Source of the DNA: Pachyrhynchus sulphureomaculatus | Taxonomy: Eukaryota; Arthropoda; Insecta; Coleoptera; Curculionidae | Assembly: GCA_019049505.1 (NCBI GenBank) | Contig: CM032446.1 | Span: 201,222,986 to 201,286,985 of the forward strand | DNA: 64,000 bases | Direction of reading: 5' to 3' | Notes under the pieces: model-generated | Told to the model about the DNA's origin: nothing | Seen by the model: only the letters and a program-made list of their open reading frames with translations | Database searches by the model: none | Position numbers and translations under genes: made by a program | In this document: positions 40,257-52,005 of the stretch, one piece after another | Numbering within the stretch: the first letter of the stretch is position 1 | Layout: each line of letters begins with the position of its first letter

Positions 40257-40258
<2 letters not shown>
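38359..40258. mobile_element. 1.9-kb foldback element with 540-bp inverted arms in (TA)n
   Basis: Arms 38359-38899 and 39721-40258 are inverted copies with scattered differences. The outer ends read GGGACGTTCTTTGTCAAACG inward on both sides. Recognisable mirrored blocks include CCAACATGGCGAATCCAAGATGG. TA microsatellite abuts both ends. The ~820-bp spacer contains a zinc-finger-like coding fragment (39040-39200, minus). I infer a non-autonomous DNA transposon derived from a larger coding element. Confidence 0.88.
39040..39200 (-). pseudogene. CCN...CxxCRKE zinc-finger-like fragment in the foldback spacer
   Basis: Minus strand reads CCNLFGKEGHKGKDLRRVSN followed by HPDISEKAVICTNCRKE, open for about 50 codons. 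A CC-N-P/L-F...HK...LRxVS...ICxxCRKK arrangement occurs at the N terminus of repetitive arthropod proteins that I take to be transposon-encoded. It is probably the leftover of the parent transposase gene. Tentative. Confidence 0.5.

Positions 40259-40321
<63 letters not shown>
40259..40321. repeat. (TA)n microsatellite
   Basis: Uninterrupted TA touching the right end of the foldback element. Confidence 0.97.
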
Positions 40322-40326
<5 letters not shown>

Positions 40327-40419
40327 TTGGAAGTAATCATGACTGACTCGTGAGAAAGAAAAAGTAATTTAGTGAGGATGCAGTCAAAGACAGTTAGCCA
40401 TTAAAACTCTTTGTTTAAT

Positions 40420-40458
40420 TGTTAAGCTTTCGGATATATTCAATCCTTCTTCAGAACA
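40420..40458 (-). ncRNA. Hammerhead-like ribozyme motif at the PLE-2 terminus
   Basis: Minus strand: TGTT - CTGAAGA - A - GGAT - 7-base loop - ATCC - GAAAGCTT - AACA. Stem I UGUU/AACA and stem II GGAU/AUCC pair perfectly, CUGAAGA and GAAA fit the core, and the self-complementary AGCU could serve as stem III before the cleavage-site U. Stem sequences differ from PLE-1 but the fold is the same, including the extra A. Confidence 0.6.
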
Positions 40459-41290
40459 TCTAGAAATTATTTACTATTGGTTTTCAAAAACACAACTATA
40501 AGAAAGTTAGACTTACAAACGTGAGATTATCCAGCGGAAGCTGACATGATCAAAGAAAAATGGATCGAGAAATTTTATAAAGAATTGCGACGTAGTAAAT
40601 ATATTTTCCGATTATATTTTCATGGGACAACAGAGCACGTGGTTTTAATTTTTAGGTTAGTAAAGAAAAGCAATTGCCAGTTTTATAGGAGTAACATTGA
40701 TAGTCATGTTGTACAGTTGGTAGACATGAACTAAAATTGACCTTGAATTACAAAATTTTAGTACACGTAAATTATATAGAGTGTGATCTATTATGGTGTA
40801 AAAATGTTTAAGCAAGGAAATAAAATAAAGGATTTTTATTTATTAGTATTATTGTATAATGTCCTAATTAGAAAGTTTGAGGATGTAAGAATAGATGATG
40901 CTAAGATCTTCCACATCGGTCCTTCTGTTCACCGCGCCATCGCAGGCATTAATCGCAACAATTTTCTTTTATAATAGTTTTGCTGTTTGTAAATTATTTC
41001 CACATTGTCATAGTCTGGACAATGGTCATTGTCAATTGAATGTTCTGCAGGGAACAAGATTTGATGCCCCTTCTACAGTCACTCCTATGTGAAGTTAACT
41101 TTCCCTTTATGTTGAGGGACGTTTGTCCAATGTAACAGGATGTGCACTCTCTGCATAGGATTTTGTAGACCACGGAAGTTTGTTCATTTTTAATGGGTGT
41201 TTTAACTCTTGTATAAACTTGTTGTAATTTATGTGGGATGGTTCTAGAGAAACGAATGTTTTCTTGTCACTTGACTTAATAGACTTTAAC
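40420..41290 (-). pseudogene. PLE-2: Penelope-like GIY-YIG domain and terminus
   Basis: Minus strand: FSRTIPHKLQQVYTRVKTPI (~41260), then GIY-YIG VVYKILCRECTSCYIGQTSL (~41180-41120) with KGKLTSHRSDCRRGI. A frameshift at ~41040 and stops follow. RT is missing. The element ends in a hammerhead-like fold at 40420-40458. The sequence is distant from PLE-1, -3 and -4, so this is a separate PLE lineage. Confidence 0.8.
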
Positions 41291-43449
41291 TTGGAACTGA
41301 CTTAGAAAACTAACTCATCCTGACAAAAGCCTAAAAACAATTTTTCGTTTTCCTAAGTTTAACCATACTCTAAAAAATTTTGTTATATGGATTACTCCTT
41401 CAGATGACGGCTACTCAACAGGAAATGGCACTCCTTAGAAATCGCAAGGACTTAAACTCGCCTAATTTAATAACTCATCTTCAGTTAAATTCTACCTACT
41501 ATATATTATATTGTCTCTCCATCACTTCTGTTTTACTATTCACCTAGGGATAATTTTGCTACTCCCAAGCTGGTTATCTAAAATTTATATGGGTATTATA
41601 GGAAACACCAGCATAGTTCTTTATCTTATGGTTTAAATCTATACCTATGAAACTTAATATGGGTGTTTACTGTATTTCGCAAAAGTATTTTGAATCCTGT
41701 AATATGTTTAGCTAAGATCTTCAAGAGTATCTGTTTTGGAACTTTCTAAAATCAGAAAATAATGACAAAAGATAATCATTGGGTTTTCATAATTTTTATG
41801 GTATTCTCCTCTTCGCATAGTATTTTTCTTTTATTTAAACGTTATTTCAGTTGAAATGTGGTTTTATACTCTCGAAAAAGTATTTAAGGTAGTGATTCTT
41901 CTTTGTCTCTGACCCATTTTTAATAAATATTTCATAAGTTCCTGTTTTTTACTCTCGGAAAGACATTTTTATACTAACACTTAGTTTTAATTTACTACTA
42001 TAAAGATTCTTAACGTAAAAAAATGTCATTGTCAACTTGCATTGTTCAAAAACCTGTATAGTCAACGTCGGAAAAGCTGAAAATATTAATGTTTCTAGAA
42101 TTATGAATTCTATAAAACTTTAAAATAATATGTGAAATAAATGATGCCCTATTATTTCTGTTTTAACTCCAATAAAAATTCTTTGAAAACCCTATAACTT
42201 CTGGATTAACATTTTTTTTCTAACAGTTTGAATAAGTAGGGTGATCCATTTGTAACAACAACCCTACACAATCAGTATAGGTTACAATTCGTATAACGAC
42301 ACTGTTTCGAGACTACGCAAAATACCATTTTCTAGCATTGAAAATATGTCTCGTATCAATTAAACTTTTTCCACACTCTTCATTATTTTTTTTTATAAAA
42401 AGAGGACCTGAAGAAATTCATCTAGACAGAAGAAGCAAAGGTAATATGCCAATTTTAGAAAAGGTTGATAGTAGTTTTGACTGTCTAGTATCTTTAAAAA
42501 TAATTTTCCAGAGAATTATTAATTATATTAAATATGTATAAAATCTATTGTGAACAGCTAAAACCTCATAGCAAAGTGTCCCCATAAGTTAAACTATGCA
42601 GTAAAATACACCTACCTGACGCCATGCAAAATCGTTTATAAAATAAACGCAAACTCAATTAAAATGGTAATTTAAAAAGTTATTACTGCCCTTAAAGCTA
42701 ATCCACTTTTTAAGTTATAAAATTGAGCAGAATATAAAAATGATATATGTTCGATAACCTATCTGTAAATTTAAAAAGTGTTCATTTAACTGGCAATAAT
42801 TCTAATAATTTCATTAATTTTTTTTTCATGGAAACAATTTTTGCTTCGATTATTTCTAGAGTAAACCTTATTGGACAACTAAAAATATTAGCGTTCTAGT
42901 ACACAATTTATTATGATTTATATTATTTAATTATATTATCTCAGCTATTTGGAAGGAGAGTCAAGAAATAACACACAAACCGAAGAACAGAAAAAATTTA
43001 AAAAAAATTGTTACTTAACTAAAATTTTTTTGTATATTTAATTTAATTTAAATATTTTCTCTATTTACTATTGGTAGTAGATACTTGCAACTACTACTAG
43101 TACATCTAAAATTACTGGTAGTTCAAGGTAAATATGAATACTTCTAAAAGTCACTGCACTGTTTGTCACCATGGTTCCAGTATAAAATTACCGTCCTTAA
43201 AATCGTATAAAAATCTTTAAAATTTAGATTGACTGTAGTTACCCTGGAAAGTTGCGCTAATATTATTATATCTGATGATGTAAATGCCAAAAAAGAAACA
43301 TTTTTATAAAATAATTTAAAATAAAAATCTTGATATATGCCCTTGGAAATGTAATGGAAAACCTGCCCAGTTGATGAACCTACAGATGAAAGAAAACTGC
43401 ATTAAAATGGTATTATGGTAAAATTGAAAATCGTGAATTATTTAAAAAT
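41291..43449. other. No gene seen
   Basis: 2.2 kb of AT-rich DNA. Short ORFs only, none recognisable. Confidence 0.45.
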
Positions 43450-45340
43450 AAAAACCGGTCAAGTGCAAGTTGAACTTGCACAATTAGTGTTCCGTACGTT
43501 GATTGTTTTTAAAATAAAAATTTTTGTTAGGGTGGTATAAAATGATCAGTGACTTCACAAAACACACCCCAAATGAGTTTTCAACAAAGTTTGTTTCCAA
43601 TCTTTACTGAAAACTGGTGACCTTGAAATTTTTTTTTTTTCTATAGCAGATAAATTATTAAAGGTAATGATAATTTTCGTTCAATCTATACCCCGTGGAG
43701 AATATTCCAGGGTTTTTTCAAAATTTTTTGATCAGTACTTTTCGAGATAAGGTAGAGGACAGCGATTTTTTCACGATTTTTTAAAAGTAATACGAAGAAA
43801 AGTGTGAGCAAGTATTACATTATATATATATATTTTTTACTCGTGGTTTCACAAGCTTTTATTTGACACCACACTCGATGACCTAGTAAAAATTTTTTTT
43901 TTTCACTTCCGATTTCACCCCTCAAAACGAATCCCTTAAGTCAAAATTTATGTTACGGTGATACAAAATGATCAGTGACTTCACAAAACACACCCCAAAT
44001 AAGTTTTCAACAAAGTTTATTTCCAATCTTTACTGAAAATTGATGACCTTGAAATTTCTGTTTTTTTTATATACCAGATAAATTATTACAGGTAATGCAC
44101 TCGTAATAATTTTCGTTCAATCTACACCCCGTGGAGAATATTCTAAAATTTTTTCAAAATTTTTTGATAAGTACTTTCCGAGTTAAGGCGGGTGGACAGC
44201 GATTTTTCGCGATTTTTTAAAAATAATACAAAGAAAAATGCGCGCAAGTATTACATTATACATATATTTTTTACTCATGTGTTCACAAGGTTTCATTTGA
44301 CATCATACTCGATTACCTAGTAAAAAAAATTTTTTTTCACTTCTGATTTCACCCCCCAAAACTAACCCCTTAAGTCAAAATTTAACTTTCAAAACTACAT
44401 GGCTCTGATGAGGCCATCAATTCCTATATTACTACCAAATTTCAACTTTCTATGACAAATAGTTTCGGAGAAAATCGGGTGTGACAGACGGACAGACAGA
44501 CGGACAGACGGACAGACAGACGGACAGACACCGAAGTGATCTTATAAGTGTTCCGTACGGAACACTAAAAACGATCAAGTGCAAGTCGGACTTGCGAAAT
44601 TAGTGTTCCATACGGTGAATGCTTTTAAAATAAAAAATTTTGTTACGCAGGTAAATATGATTAGTGACTTCACAAAACGCACCCTAAATCAGTTTTTAAC
44701 AAAGTTTGTTTCCGATGTTTGTTGATGGTGGCCCTGAAAAATTTGTTTTTCTTATATACCAGAAAAATTACGCAATTGTAATAAGTTTCATTCAATCTGT
44801 ACTTTATTGAGAATATTTCAGAATTTTTAAAAACATTTTTGATCAGTACTTTTTCAGATAAGGAAGGGGGCAGTGATTTTTGGCGTTTTTTTTTAATATT
44901 ATGAAGAATAAAACCGGTCAAGTGCAAGTTGAACTTGCACAATTAGTGTTCCGTACGTTGATTGTTTTTAAAATAAAAATTTTTGTTAGGGTGGTATAAA
45001 ATGATCAGTGACTTTACAAAACACACTCCAAATGAGTTTTCAACAAAGTTTGTTTCCAATCTTTACTGAAAACTGGTGACCTTGATTTTTTTTTTTTTAT
45101 ATACCAAATAAATTATTAAAGGTATTTTTTACTCATGTTTTCACAAGCTTTCATTTGACACCACACTCGATGACCTAGTAAAAAAATTTTTTTTTCACTT
45201 CCGACTTCACCCCCCAAAACTAACCCCTTAAGTCAAAATTTAATTCTCAAAACTACATGGCTCTGATGAGGCCATCAATTTCTATATTATTTCCGAATTT
45301 CACCTTTCTATGTCAAATAGTTTCGGAGAAAATCGGGTGT

Positions 45341-45428
<88 letters not shown>

Positions 45429-45466
45429 CCGAAGTGATCTTATAAGTGTTCCGTACGGAACGCTAA
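43450..45466 (+). repeat. Cluster of three CAGA-microsatellite repeat family members (f, g, h)
   Basis: Unit f (43450-44572) has the full head (AACCGGTCAAGTGCAAGTTG, then TTAGTGTTCCGTACGTTGA), a body duplicated internally (~43530-43950 and ~43955-44390), a (CAGA/CGGA)n tract and the tail TTATAAGTGTTCCGTACGGA-ACAC. Unit g (44573-44905) starts immediately and is 3'-truncated by unit h (44911-45466), which has a ~88-bp (CAGA)n tract. The tail palindrome GTGTTCCGTACGGAACAC repeats the GTGTTCCGTACG of the head. No ORF. Other copies lie at 16348, 28472, 32952, 37635 and 63218. Confidence 0.9.
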
Positions 45467-46161
45467 AAAAATAGCATTTGTACTTTTCTTCCTAAAATTT
45501 TTGTGCACATATGAAAATAATTTTTGTTTCCTATTTGCATGTAAGTAACAAATTTTAAGCTGATCCCTAAATAAATTGGCTTAAAGAAATTGAACCTATT
45601 TCAGGGTTCTTGGAGTCAAGTAGTTTTCCATTATTTTCAAATTTAGTCAAAAATGGTATTTAAAGGGAAATATCGCTTTTCAGTTGTAGATACTTCCATT
45701 CTATGAAAAATTATGTCGTGCGTCTATTATTTTATTTTATTTCATTCTTTATTTAAACACATAACAACCTAGTAGAATCGGTTCAGCTTAGGTCATTTAC
45801 GCTCCAATCAAGAGTAACAATGGGGAAATGACATTAACTGCCGAGTATTGTTTTATATTGGTACACCTAAACCGGCAAGAAATAATCATTTTTTTACCGT
45901 GTTTTCTATTTCTGGCTCTAAGGTAGAAAACTATAGTTTTTAAATGGTATAGTTTCAAATGAAGGAAGTGGAAGGTTTAGTTATGGATGAATTTTGTACA
46001 GTTCCAATAGTATTATAAGTATTTTCCTCGGAGTTGGTTAACGATTAATGAACAAATTTTATGCATAATTATCTACAATTGAATACATAAAAGGATAAAG
46101 GACCGTCAAATGGATTTTTTTAAAGTCAAAAAATTCGAATATATAGAACAAATTTTTTAAG
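45467..46161. other. Degenerate dispersed repeat, no gene
   Basis: Shares phrases such as GGGTTCTTGGAGTCAAG, TTCCAATAGTATTATAAG and ATAAAAGGATAAAGG with the degenerate repeats at 52006-53585. A (TTTTA)n-like patch near 45733 could be an old LINE tail. Confidence 0.45.
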
Positions 46162-46643
46162 CAGTTTTATTCAACCTTCCAGTATTTGCGACCCAATTTT
46201 CGAATATAATTTTCATCGCGCCTCCCCCCATCTCATACAATAACAATGCATGTAATAATAATGTATTTTCAGTATTTTGATGCTAAAGCTACACTATGAC
46301 CTTAATTATAAACCTTACAAACTACCAAGAATAAATACATTTATTCATATTTGGCAACACATATCTGCTGCATTGACAAAACTAGAATCGATGCTTCTCT
46401 ATTGCTCTCTGTCACGTCCACCATATCGGTAGCGGCTTCGCGAGAATTTCCGAGTTGTCTCGAACATTCGGAAAGTCTGCCCAAAAGTGTATAAATGCTG
46501 CACCTTGTTTAATTACAGCCCGTCTCGGTCGAGTTGATCCTCCTACTGCTATCGGATTTATCGTGAATATGTATGTTGTAATTTACGTGGTAATTGAAAT
46601 TCAAGGTATTAAGTATTCACGACAGTCAATTTTGTACAGAATT

Positions 46644-48672
46644 ATGGATAAATTTTTAAGTGAACGTAATCGAGCATTAGACGATAGTGAAGAATCAACA
46701 AGTGCACAGACGTGGTTCCGAAAATTTAAGGTTTACCAGTACTGAAGCAAATGAAGAAGAAAGGCCTCTGTGTGTTATTTGCTCAACAATCTTGGCAGTA
46801 GACAGCATGAAACCAAATAAACTTAAAAGAGATTTGGAAACGCTTCATAGTGAATACCTTAACAAACCCCGAGAATTCTTCGAATTAAAATTAAAATCAT
46901 ATGTAAAGCAGGAATCATTTTTTTAAAAAAAATTTTGTCTGTGAATAAAAAAGCTTTACTTGCCTGTTACAAAGTTTCATATAAAATAGCCAGATGTAAA
47001 AAGCCTCACACCACTGGTGAAGTGCTTGTTTTGCCAGCAGCAATTGAAATTGTAGAAACTATGTTTAGAGATAATTTTGCCAAACAATTGCTATCCATAC
47101 CTATATCAAATGATACTGTTGCCCGTCGAATTGGTGATATAGCTGAAGATGTACAGCATAAGCTTTTCGGGAAGTTGCGTGACAAATTGTTTTCAATTCA
47201 GCTTGATGAGGCAACAGATAGCAATAAAGATGCTCATTTTATTGCCTATGATCGATTTTGTGATGGTATGTCAGCAGTAGAAGAACTATTACTAGAGTTA
47301 CTCTTACAATCGCCGGACGCCAACCCTACTGAAAACGTTTAGTTCCTTGTAAAGAGAAAGCTCAGAGGAAAGATTCTGATGACTTTGACTCAGTTGTCTC
47401 GCGAGATGTTTCGAGAACCTTTTTTGCCATCGTTCTATTCTTTGGTGTACTAACAATGGCGCAATTACCTTAGCAAGTTGTCCAATCGCCTCCTGCTTCA
47501 ATAATCGCCTGGCATCTTCGAGGCATGCTGTCGACGAGATTTTTTGCTTATTCCGCAAATTTTTAGCATCTTGCTAGATAACTGAGTCAAAGTCCTCAAA
47601 GGCTGGAAAAGGAGTGAAAAAATTGCATCGGAATATGTACCGATGGTGTTCATTCAATGTCTGGGAGATTTCAAAGTGTACAAGCACTTGTGAAACAAAA
47701 ATCTCCACTGTGTGTGTGGACAAATTGTATGATCCACAGGGAAGCTCTGGCTTCCAAAGAAATGAGTCCTGCTCTGAATATTGTGTTCACTACAGTTGTA
47801 ACCGTAGCAAATTATATTAAAATGAGACCCTTAAAATCTAGAATTTTTTCTGCACTTTCTAAAGACATGGGTGCCGAACATTCAGCGTTACTTTTTTATT
47901 GCCAGGCAAGATGGTTATCACGTGGGAAATGTTTGCAACGTGTTTATGAATTAAGAAATGAAATCGCCATTTTTCTAGAAGAGGAAAACCGACCGGAAGC
48001 CGAGAAGTTTCGAGATAGTTTATATATGATGAAATTGAGCTACTTGGTCGATATATTCGAGAAACTAAATACCTTAAATCTTCAACGCTTAGGAACAAAT
48101 ACACGTATATTCGATACAAGTGATAAAATTAATGCTTTTTGTAGAAAATTGGAATTGTGGAGCAGAAATGTAAAGCAAAAAAACTGTTTGCAAATGTGGG
48201 TGAATGTGTTAAAACATACAAGGCTGCAGAACAATATTTGAAAGTTGTTTTAGTAACCGTTGTAAATCATCTAGCCATGTTGACAAAGAATTTTAAAAAG
48301 TATTTTCTTACTGATGACAACTTGGTAGCAAGTTACGAGTGGGTTAGGGATCCATTTCAAAATACTCCCGAGGGGCTCTCAACTTCCGAAGAAGAAATCT
48401 TCATAGACTTCACGGCAAGGGCGAAATCAAAAGAGAATTTAATAATAAATCACTCTTTGAATTTTGGGCAGGGGTGAATGATGAGTTTTCTGCACTGAAT
48501 ACAAGAGCATTTCGTAAATTATTACCATTTTCAACGGTGGCTGCGTTGAAAACAAAATATTGCAACTAAATTTATAAAAAGAACTCAGAGTGTATATTTC
48601 TAATATTAAACCATCCTTCGAAAATCTTTGCTCTGCAAAACAGGCCCAAGGGAGTCACTAATAATTATTAAA
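46644..48672 (+). pseudogene. hAT transposase (ZBED5-like), broken
   Basis: MDKFLSERNRALDD start, BED zinc finger (PLCVICSTILAVDSMKPNKL), then LFSIQLDEATD (first catalytic Asp), ICTDG after the insertion at 47300-47605, MSGRFQSVQALVKQKSPLC, NCMIHREALASKEMSPALN, ARWLSRGKCLQRVYELRNE, and a C-terminal dimerisation block with FSTVAALKTKYCN and NIKPSFENLCSAKQAQGSH spread over frames. Frameshifts near 46735, 46930, 47640, 48170, 48475 and 48540. This protein type also exists as domesticated genes in vertebrates, but the broken frames show decay here. Confidence 0.88.
47300..47605. repeat. Palindromic pair of Tc1 C-terminal fragments inside hAT-1
   Basis: The plus strand reads SPDANPTENV, LVKRKLRG and TLTQLSREMF (Tc1 DDE end). 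The minus strand, from 47605 back, reads EDFDSVI and LVDSMPRRCQAIIEAGGDW (Tc1 C terminus). The two halves face each other, sharing GACTTTGACTCAGTT in inverted orientation (47379 and 47597). It interrupts the hAT frame. A second fragment of the same Tc1 tail is at 50690-50847. Confidence 0.8.
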
Positions 48673-48947
48673 CTTATTTTTAATTTACTATTGATATGTT
48701 AATTATTAGGTAGATACATTGTGCAGTACTAATACAATCCTATTTATAGGTGTATTATATCAGTATAAATGTGCATTTTATTTTTTATTTGTTAGAATGT
48801 ATTTTGTTTTGCTTTCCTTTCAATAAGTTATATTAAATGTTTTTAATGAATGTTTTTAATAATAATTTCTTTTCGATACGCTCGCGTCCCCCCATAATGT
48901 AATCACGCCCCCCTAGTGGGGCGCGCCCCACAAGTTGAGAAACGCTG

Positions 48948-50194
48948 TTGTAAAGTATCTATCATTTAGAATATAGAGATCTAATAGTTGAAGTTTTTAT
49001 TGTGAGAAAGTCAAATTTATTGTTTATTTTAAAACTATGTGTTTGCAGGGGAAAAACTGGGTAAATTATTTTACCAGTTTTAGTCTCTTTTCGAAGAACT
49101 TAGTCATAAGTTTCTCGATAAGAGTCTGTTGATTTTACTATAATATAATTATGATAACGGTGAAATATCAGCTTATTTATTTAAAAGTCTAAAGGTGTCA
49201 TTAATACAAGAATATATTTATATTTTTATATCAGGATTATATTACGGTATATTTTTACATCAGAATTTTTGCATAAAACTACTAAAGTGTCATTTAAATA
49301 TGTAATATTTCAAAATTTTTATGGCTTTTGTCATAAAGTAGTCATAACAAATGCATATAGATATTTTTATAAATTTAATGCTCAGAATAAAATTTGATTA
49401 GTTCAATTTATACGATCACTACATAGCAGAAATACAGGGTGTTTTAAACTAACTAAACAAGACGTAATTAGAATCGCAGAATTTAGCTTTTATTTAGGAA
49501 AATAGACTGTTACCAGATCATACCTTGCCTTATGGTAACTTTGAAATTCTAAATTTATTTGCTGCTCAAATACCTTGATATATTTTCTGTAACATACTCT
49601 TCGCCGATACTCAATTATATTCCAATTAGTTTAAAATATTGACAGGTTCTAAATTCTAAACGGTCTATTTTGGCAACAGGGATCATTGAAATTATATCAC
49701 ACGGACCTCTGACAGTACTAGGTTGGGTAAACATTTGGAATGCCCAATTATTATTGTCAATATGGAAAGCTTATATATAGAGAGTAATAATTAAAGAAAT
49801 TCAATAACTACCGCGTTTTCTTAAATATACGGTGAAATACAAATATACATTTAGCTACTGGGACAACGTTGATGAATATCATGACTTCCTTGTCATTATC
49901 CCCATGATATAGAATGGATTAATACCCATTAAGGTGGAGAGGTCAAGGATATTAAATAAACTAACATGTTGCCATGTTTATAATCAAAGTTCTATATTAA
50001 TATTATGTAAAATTTATTACCTCGTTCAGTAAAAAAAACCTGCAGAGATAAATCGCACTAAAATTGAAATATTTATCTACGAAGTAACATATACAAGCGA
50101 TATTGTATCCGAAACTAAAAAAAGTGTTTCAGCTAATAGCGCTTTATTTAACTTGTATTATAGCTCCTCTGGTGAAACAAGACAAAAAAAAAAA
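48948..50194. other. No gene seen
   Basis: AT-rich. ATACAGGGTGTTTTAAACTA at 49432 resembles common insect repeat sequence but cannot be assigned. Confidence 0.45.
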
Positions 50195-50645
50195 TCAGAT
50201 CCAGGAAATGATTTTTATTACTACCAACCACCTAAACATGTTAGTTTCTTGGTTCAAACATTAAAGAATACCGATCAACCCAGCCAAAAACCAAGCCATT
50301 ATCTTCTGCACATCTTCCAGCACCATGCCGGCAAGCCTCAACCTCCATGGCACCAAGCTCTAAATAACCAACAGCATCAAGAACCGCAGCCTCTACTCCA
50401 TCAAGTCGTCAGTATGGCAGGACCAGGACACCACCGCCACCACTAAAGCCGACCAGTTCCTCCCTCTTCTAAACAATTCCAGTAAATTGTCAATATGCAA
50501 CAAATTTACAAAACTATTATTAGGGTCAGTCTCACCTATTCCAGTCCGATATGGTGTCAAAGGTCACGCGCCCACAGATCCACCCTCCAGTTCGTTGAAA
50601 ACAAGGCCCTCCGGATCATTTCTAAAGCCCCATGGTCCGTCCAAA
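50195..50645 (+). pseudogene. LINE reverse transcriptase thumb fragment
   Basis: Plus strand: LNMLVSWFKHWRIPINPAKN (RT region after motif C) and, after frame changes, YKTIIRVSLTYSSPIWCQRS and LQFVENKALRIISKAPW, as in jockey-like LINEs. It ends at a short TA run at 50647. Catalytic motifs absent. Confidence 0.75.
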
Positions 50646-50689
50646 ATATATATATATATATCAACTCGTATTTTTGAAAAAATGTGTTT

Positions 50690-50844
50690 CGACAAAATTT
50701 TTTGCCATTAATGTATTCTTTGGTGTGCTAACAACGATGCAAGTACCTTGGTAAGTTGTCTAATTGCCTCCTGCATCAATAATCTCAAGCATGCTGTCGA
50801 CGAGATTTTCTGAATACTCTACAAATTTTTGAATGAATAAATAC

Positions 50845-50847
<3 letters not shown>
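50690..50847 (-). pseudogene. Tc1-like transposase C-terminal/3' UTR fragment
   Basis: Similar to 47415-47580 (CTTTGGTGTGCTAACAA.G..GCAA, GCATGCTGTCGACGAGATTTT). The minus strand retains LVDSML..IIDAGG. Flanked on the right by (TA)n. Confidence 0.75.

Positions 50848-50933
<86 letters not shown>
50848..50933. repeat. (TA)n microsatellite
   Basis: TA tract ending precisely where LINE-B copy 2 begins. Confidence 0.97.
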
Positions 50934-50935
<2 letters not shown>

Positions 50936-52005
50936 ACTGTTGGCTCTTGTGGTATGTCTGAAAAGTTCTGTTTGTGGCTCTTATGTTTCCTCAGAGAGCG
51001 GTCGACGGATTTCTTTCTAACATCTTCACAATCAACTCCGGTGTGCGCCCCAAGGCTCCAGACTGTCTCCTACTCTCTATCTCATTTACATTAACGATCT
51101 GCTGGAAAAGACCGGAAATCCAATCTACAGCTTTGCAGACGACAGTGCGCTTGTCTCTTCATTCACTTTGAACGCTCGGACATCGGCTGCTCAGGCAAAT
51201 ATCCGCAAACAGCAGGAGGTCATTCAACTTAACAAAGACCTGGAAGAAATACTATCTTGGGGTGACAGTAACCAAGTGGAATTTACCGCTACAGAAACCC
51301 AAGCGGCAGTTTTTTCTAAAAAAGTTAACGTTGCTGAACCCGACAAGGTTATGTCGGGGCACTCTTTTCCCCTAGCATTGTCGCTCAATTTGTTGGGCGT
51401 TAGTTTGGGAGCAAATATGTCCTGGCATGAATATGTTGCAGGCATAGCAAGGAGAGCTTCTAAAAAGTTAGGAATATTATTTCGAACAGAAAGCACTCCA
51501 CAACAACTGTTAATTCTTTACAAAGCTTAAATTCGACCAACTATGGAATACTTCTCCCATATTTGGGGCTACGCTCCCAAACATACACTGCATTTGTTGG
51601 ATTCTGTTCAGAGAAAAGCTGTTCGTCTGACTGGAGACCCGGAACTGACCGGCGGCCTTGATTCGCTGGAACATCGAAGAACGGGTGGCGACTAGAGTCT
51701 GTTCTACGAGTATTCAAAGGATGTAGCCCTCTTAATTCCTCCCAAAGCGGTGCATGCTAGAAATACAGGTCGCGCTGGTGCTTCACATCCATATGAGGTT
51801 CAGCTTGTTACTCCGCGTACGACGTTTTTCAAGCAGTATTTTATATGGAGAACATCGTCCCTTTGGAATAATTTGCCCAGCGCTGTGTTTCCCACCGAGT
51901 ACAATTTACAGCGATTCAAGAACAACGTGAATCGCTTTTTCCGCACACATGCCGCTCCTGGAGCGCTTTAGGGAACATCCCTGCAGCATGTGCGCTAGAC
52001 CCATA
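50934..52005 (+). mobile_element. LINE-B copy 2: 5'-truncated, deleted relative to 2254-3894
   Basis: Aligns from 50934 with 2750 of copy 1 over its whole length. It shows a 16-bp deletion near 50995, others near 51490 and 51710, and several stops. Readable blocks are TSAAQANIRKQQEVIQLNKD, LNLLGVSLGANMSWHEYV and the C-terminal FPTEYNLQRFKNNVNRFF, whose frame is intact here but broken in copy 1. It ends at AGACCCATAAAAAAA. The FADD motif has become FADDSAL-like and out of frame with its upstream part. Confidence 0.88.

Larger units (their letters stand above)
46162..48947 (+). mobile_element. hAT-1: ZBED5-like hAT transposon
   Basis: The left end starts CAGTTTTATTCAACCTT and the right end, reversed, CAGCGTTTCTCAACTTG, resembling hAT TIRs. 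Flanking 8-mers TTTTTAAG (46154-46161) and TTGTAAAG (48948-48955) match at 6 of 8, consistent with a decayed 8-bp hAT duplication. The interior carries a BED-finger/hAT transposase remnant and a Tc1-derived palindromic insert. Confidence 0.8.

Noticed and set aside
43270..43305. CTGATGATG...AAGAAACA as a hammerhead
   Set aside because: The sequence between the two core parts cannot form stem II.
44410..44425. CTGATGAGG in the CAGA repeat family as a hammerhead core
   Set aside because: No stem II followed by GAAA in range, so only a chance match to the core.
45340..45430. CRISPR-like array
   Set aside because: A simple (CAGA)n microsatellite without spacers, in a eukaryotic repeat.
46455..46745. 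Separate host gene upstream of hAT-1 ORF
   Set aside because: The frame runs into the MDKFLSERNRALDD start of the hAT transposase and lies inside the hAT TIRs.
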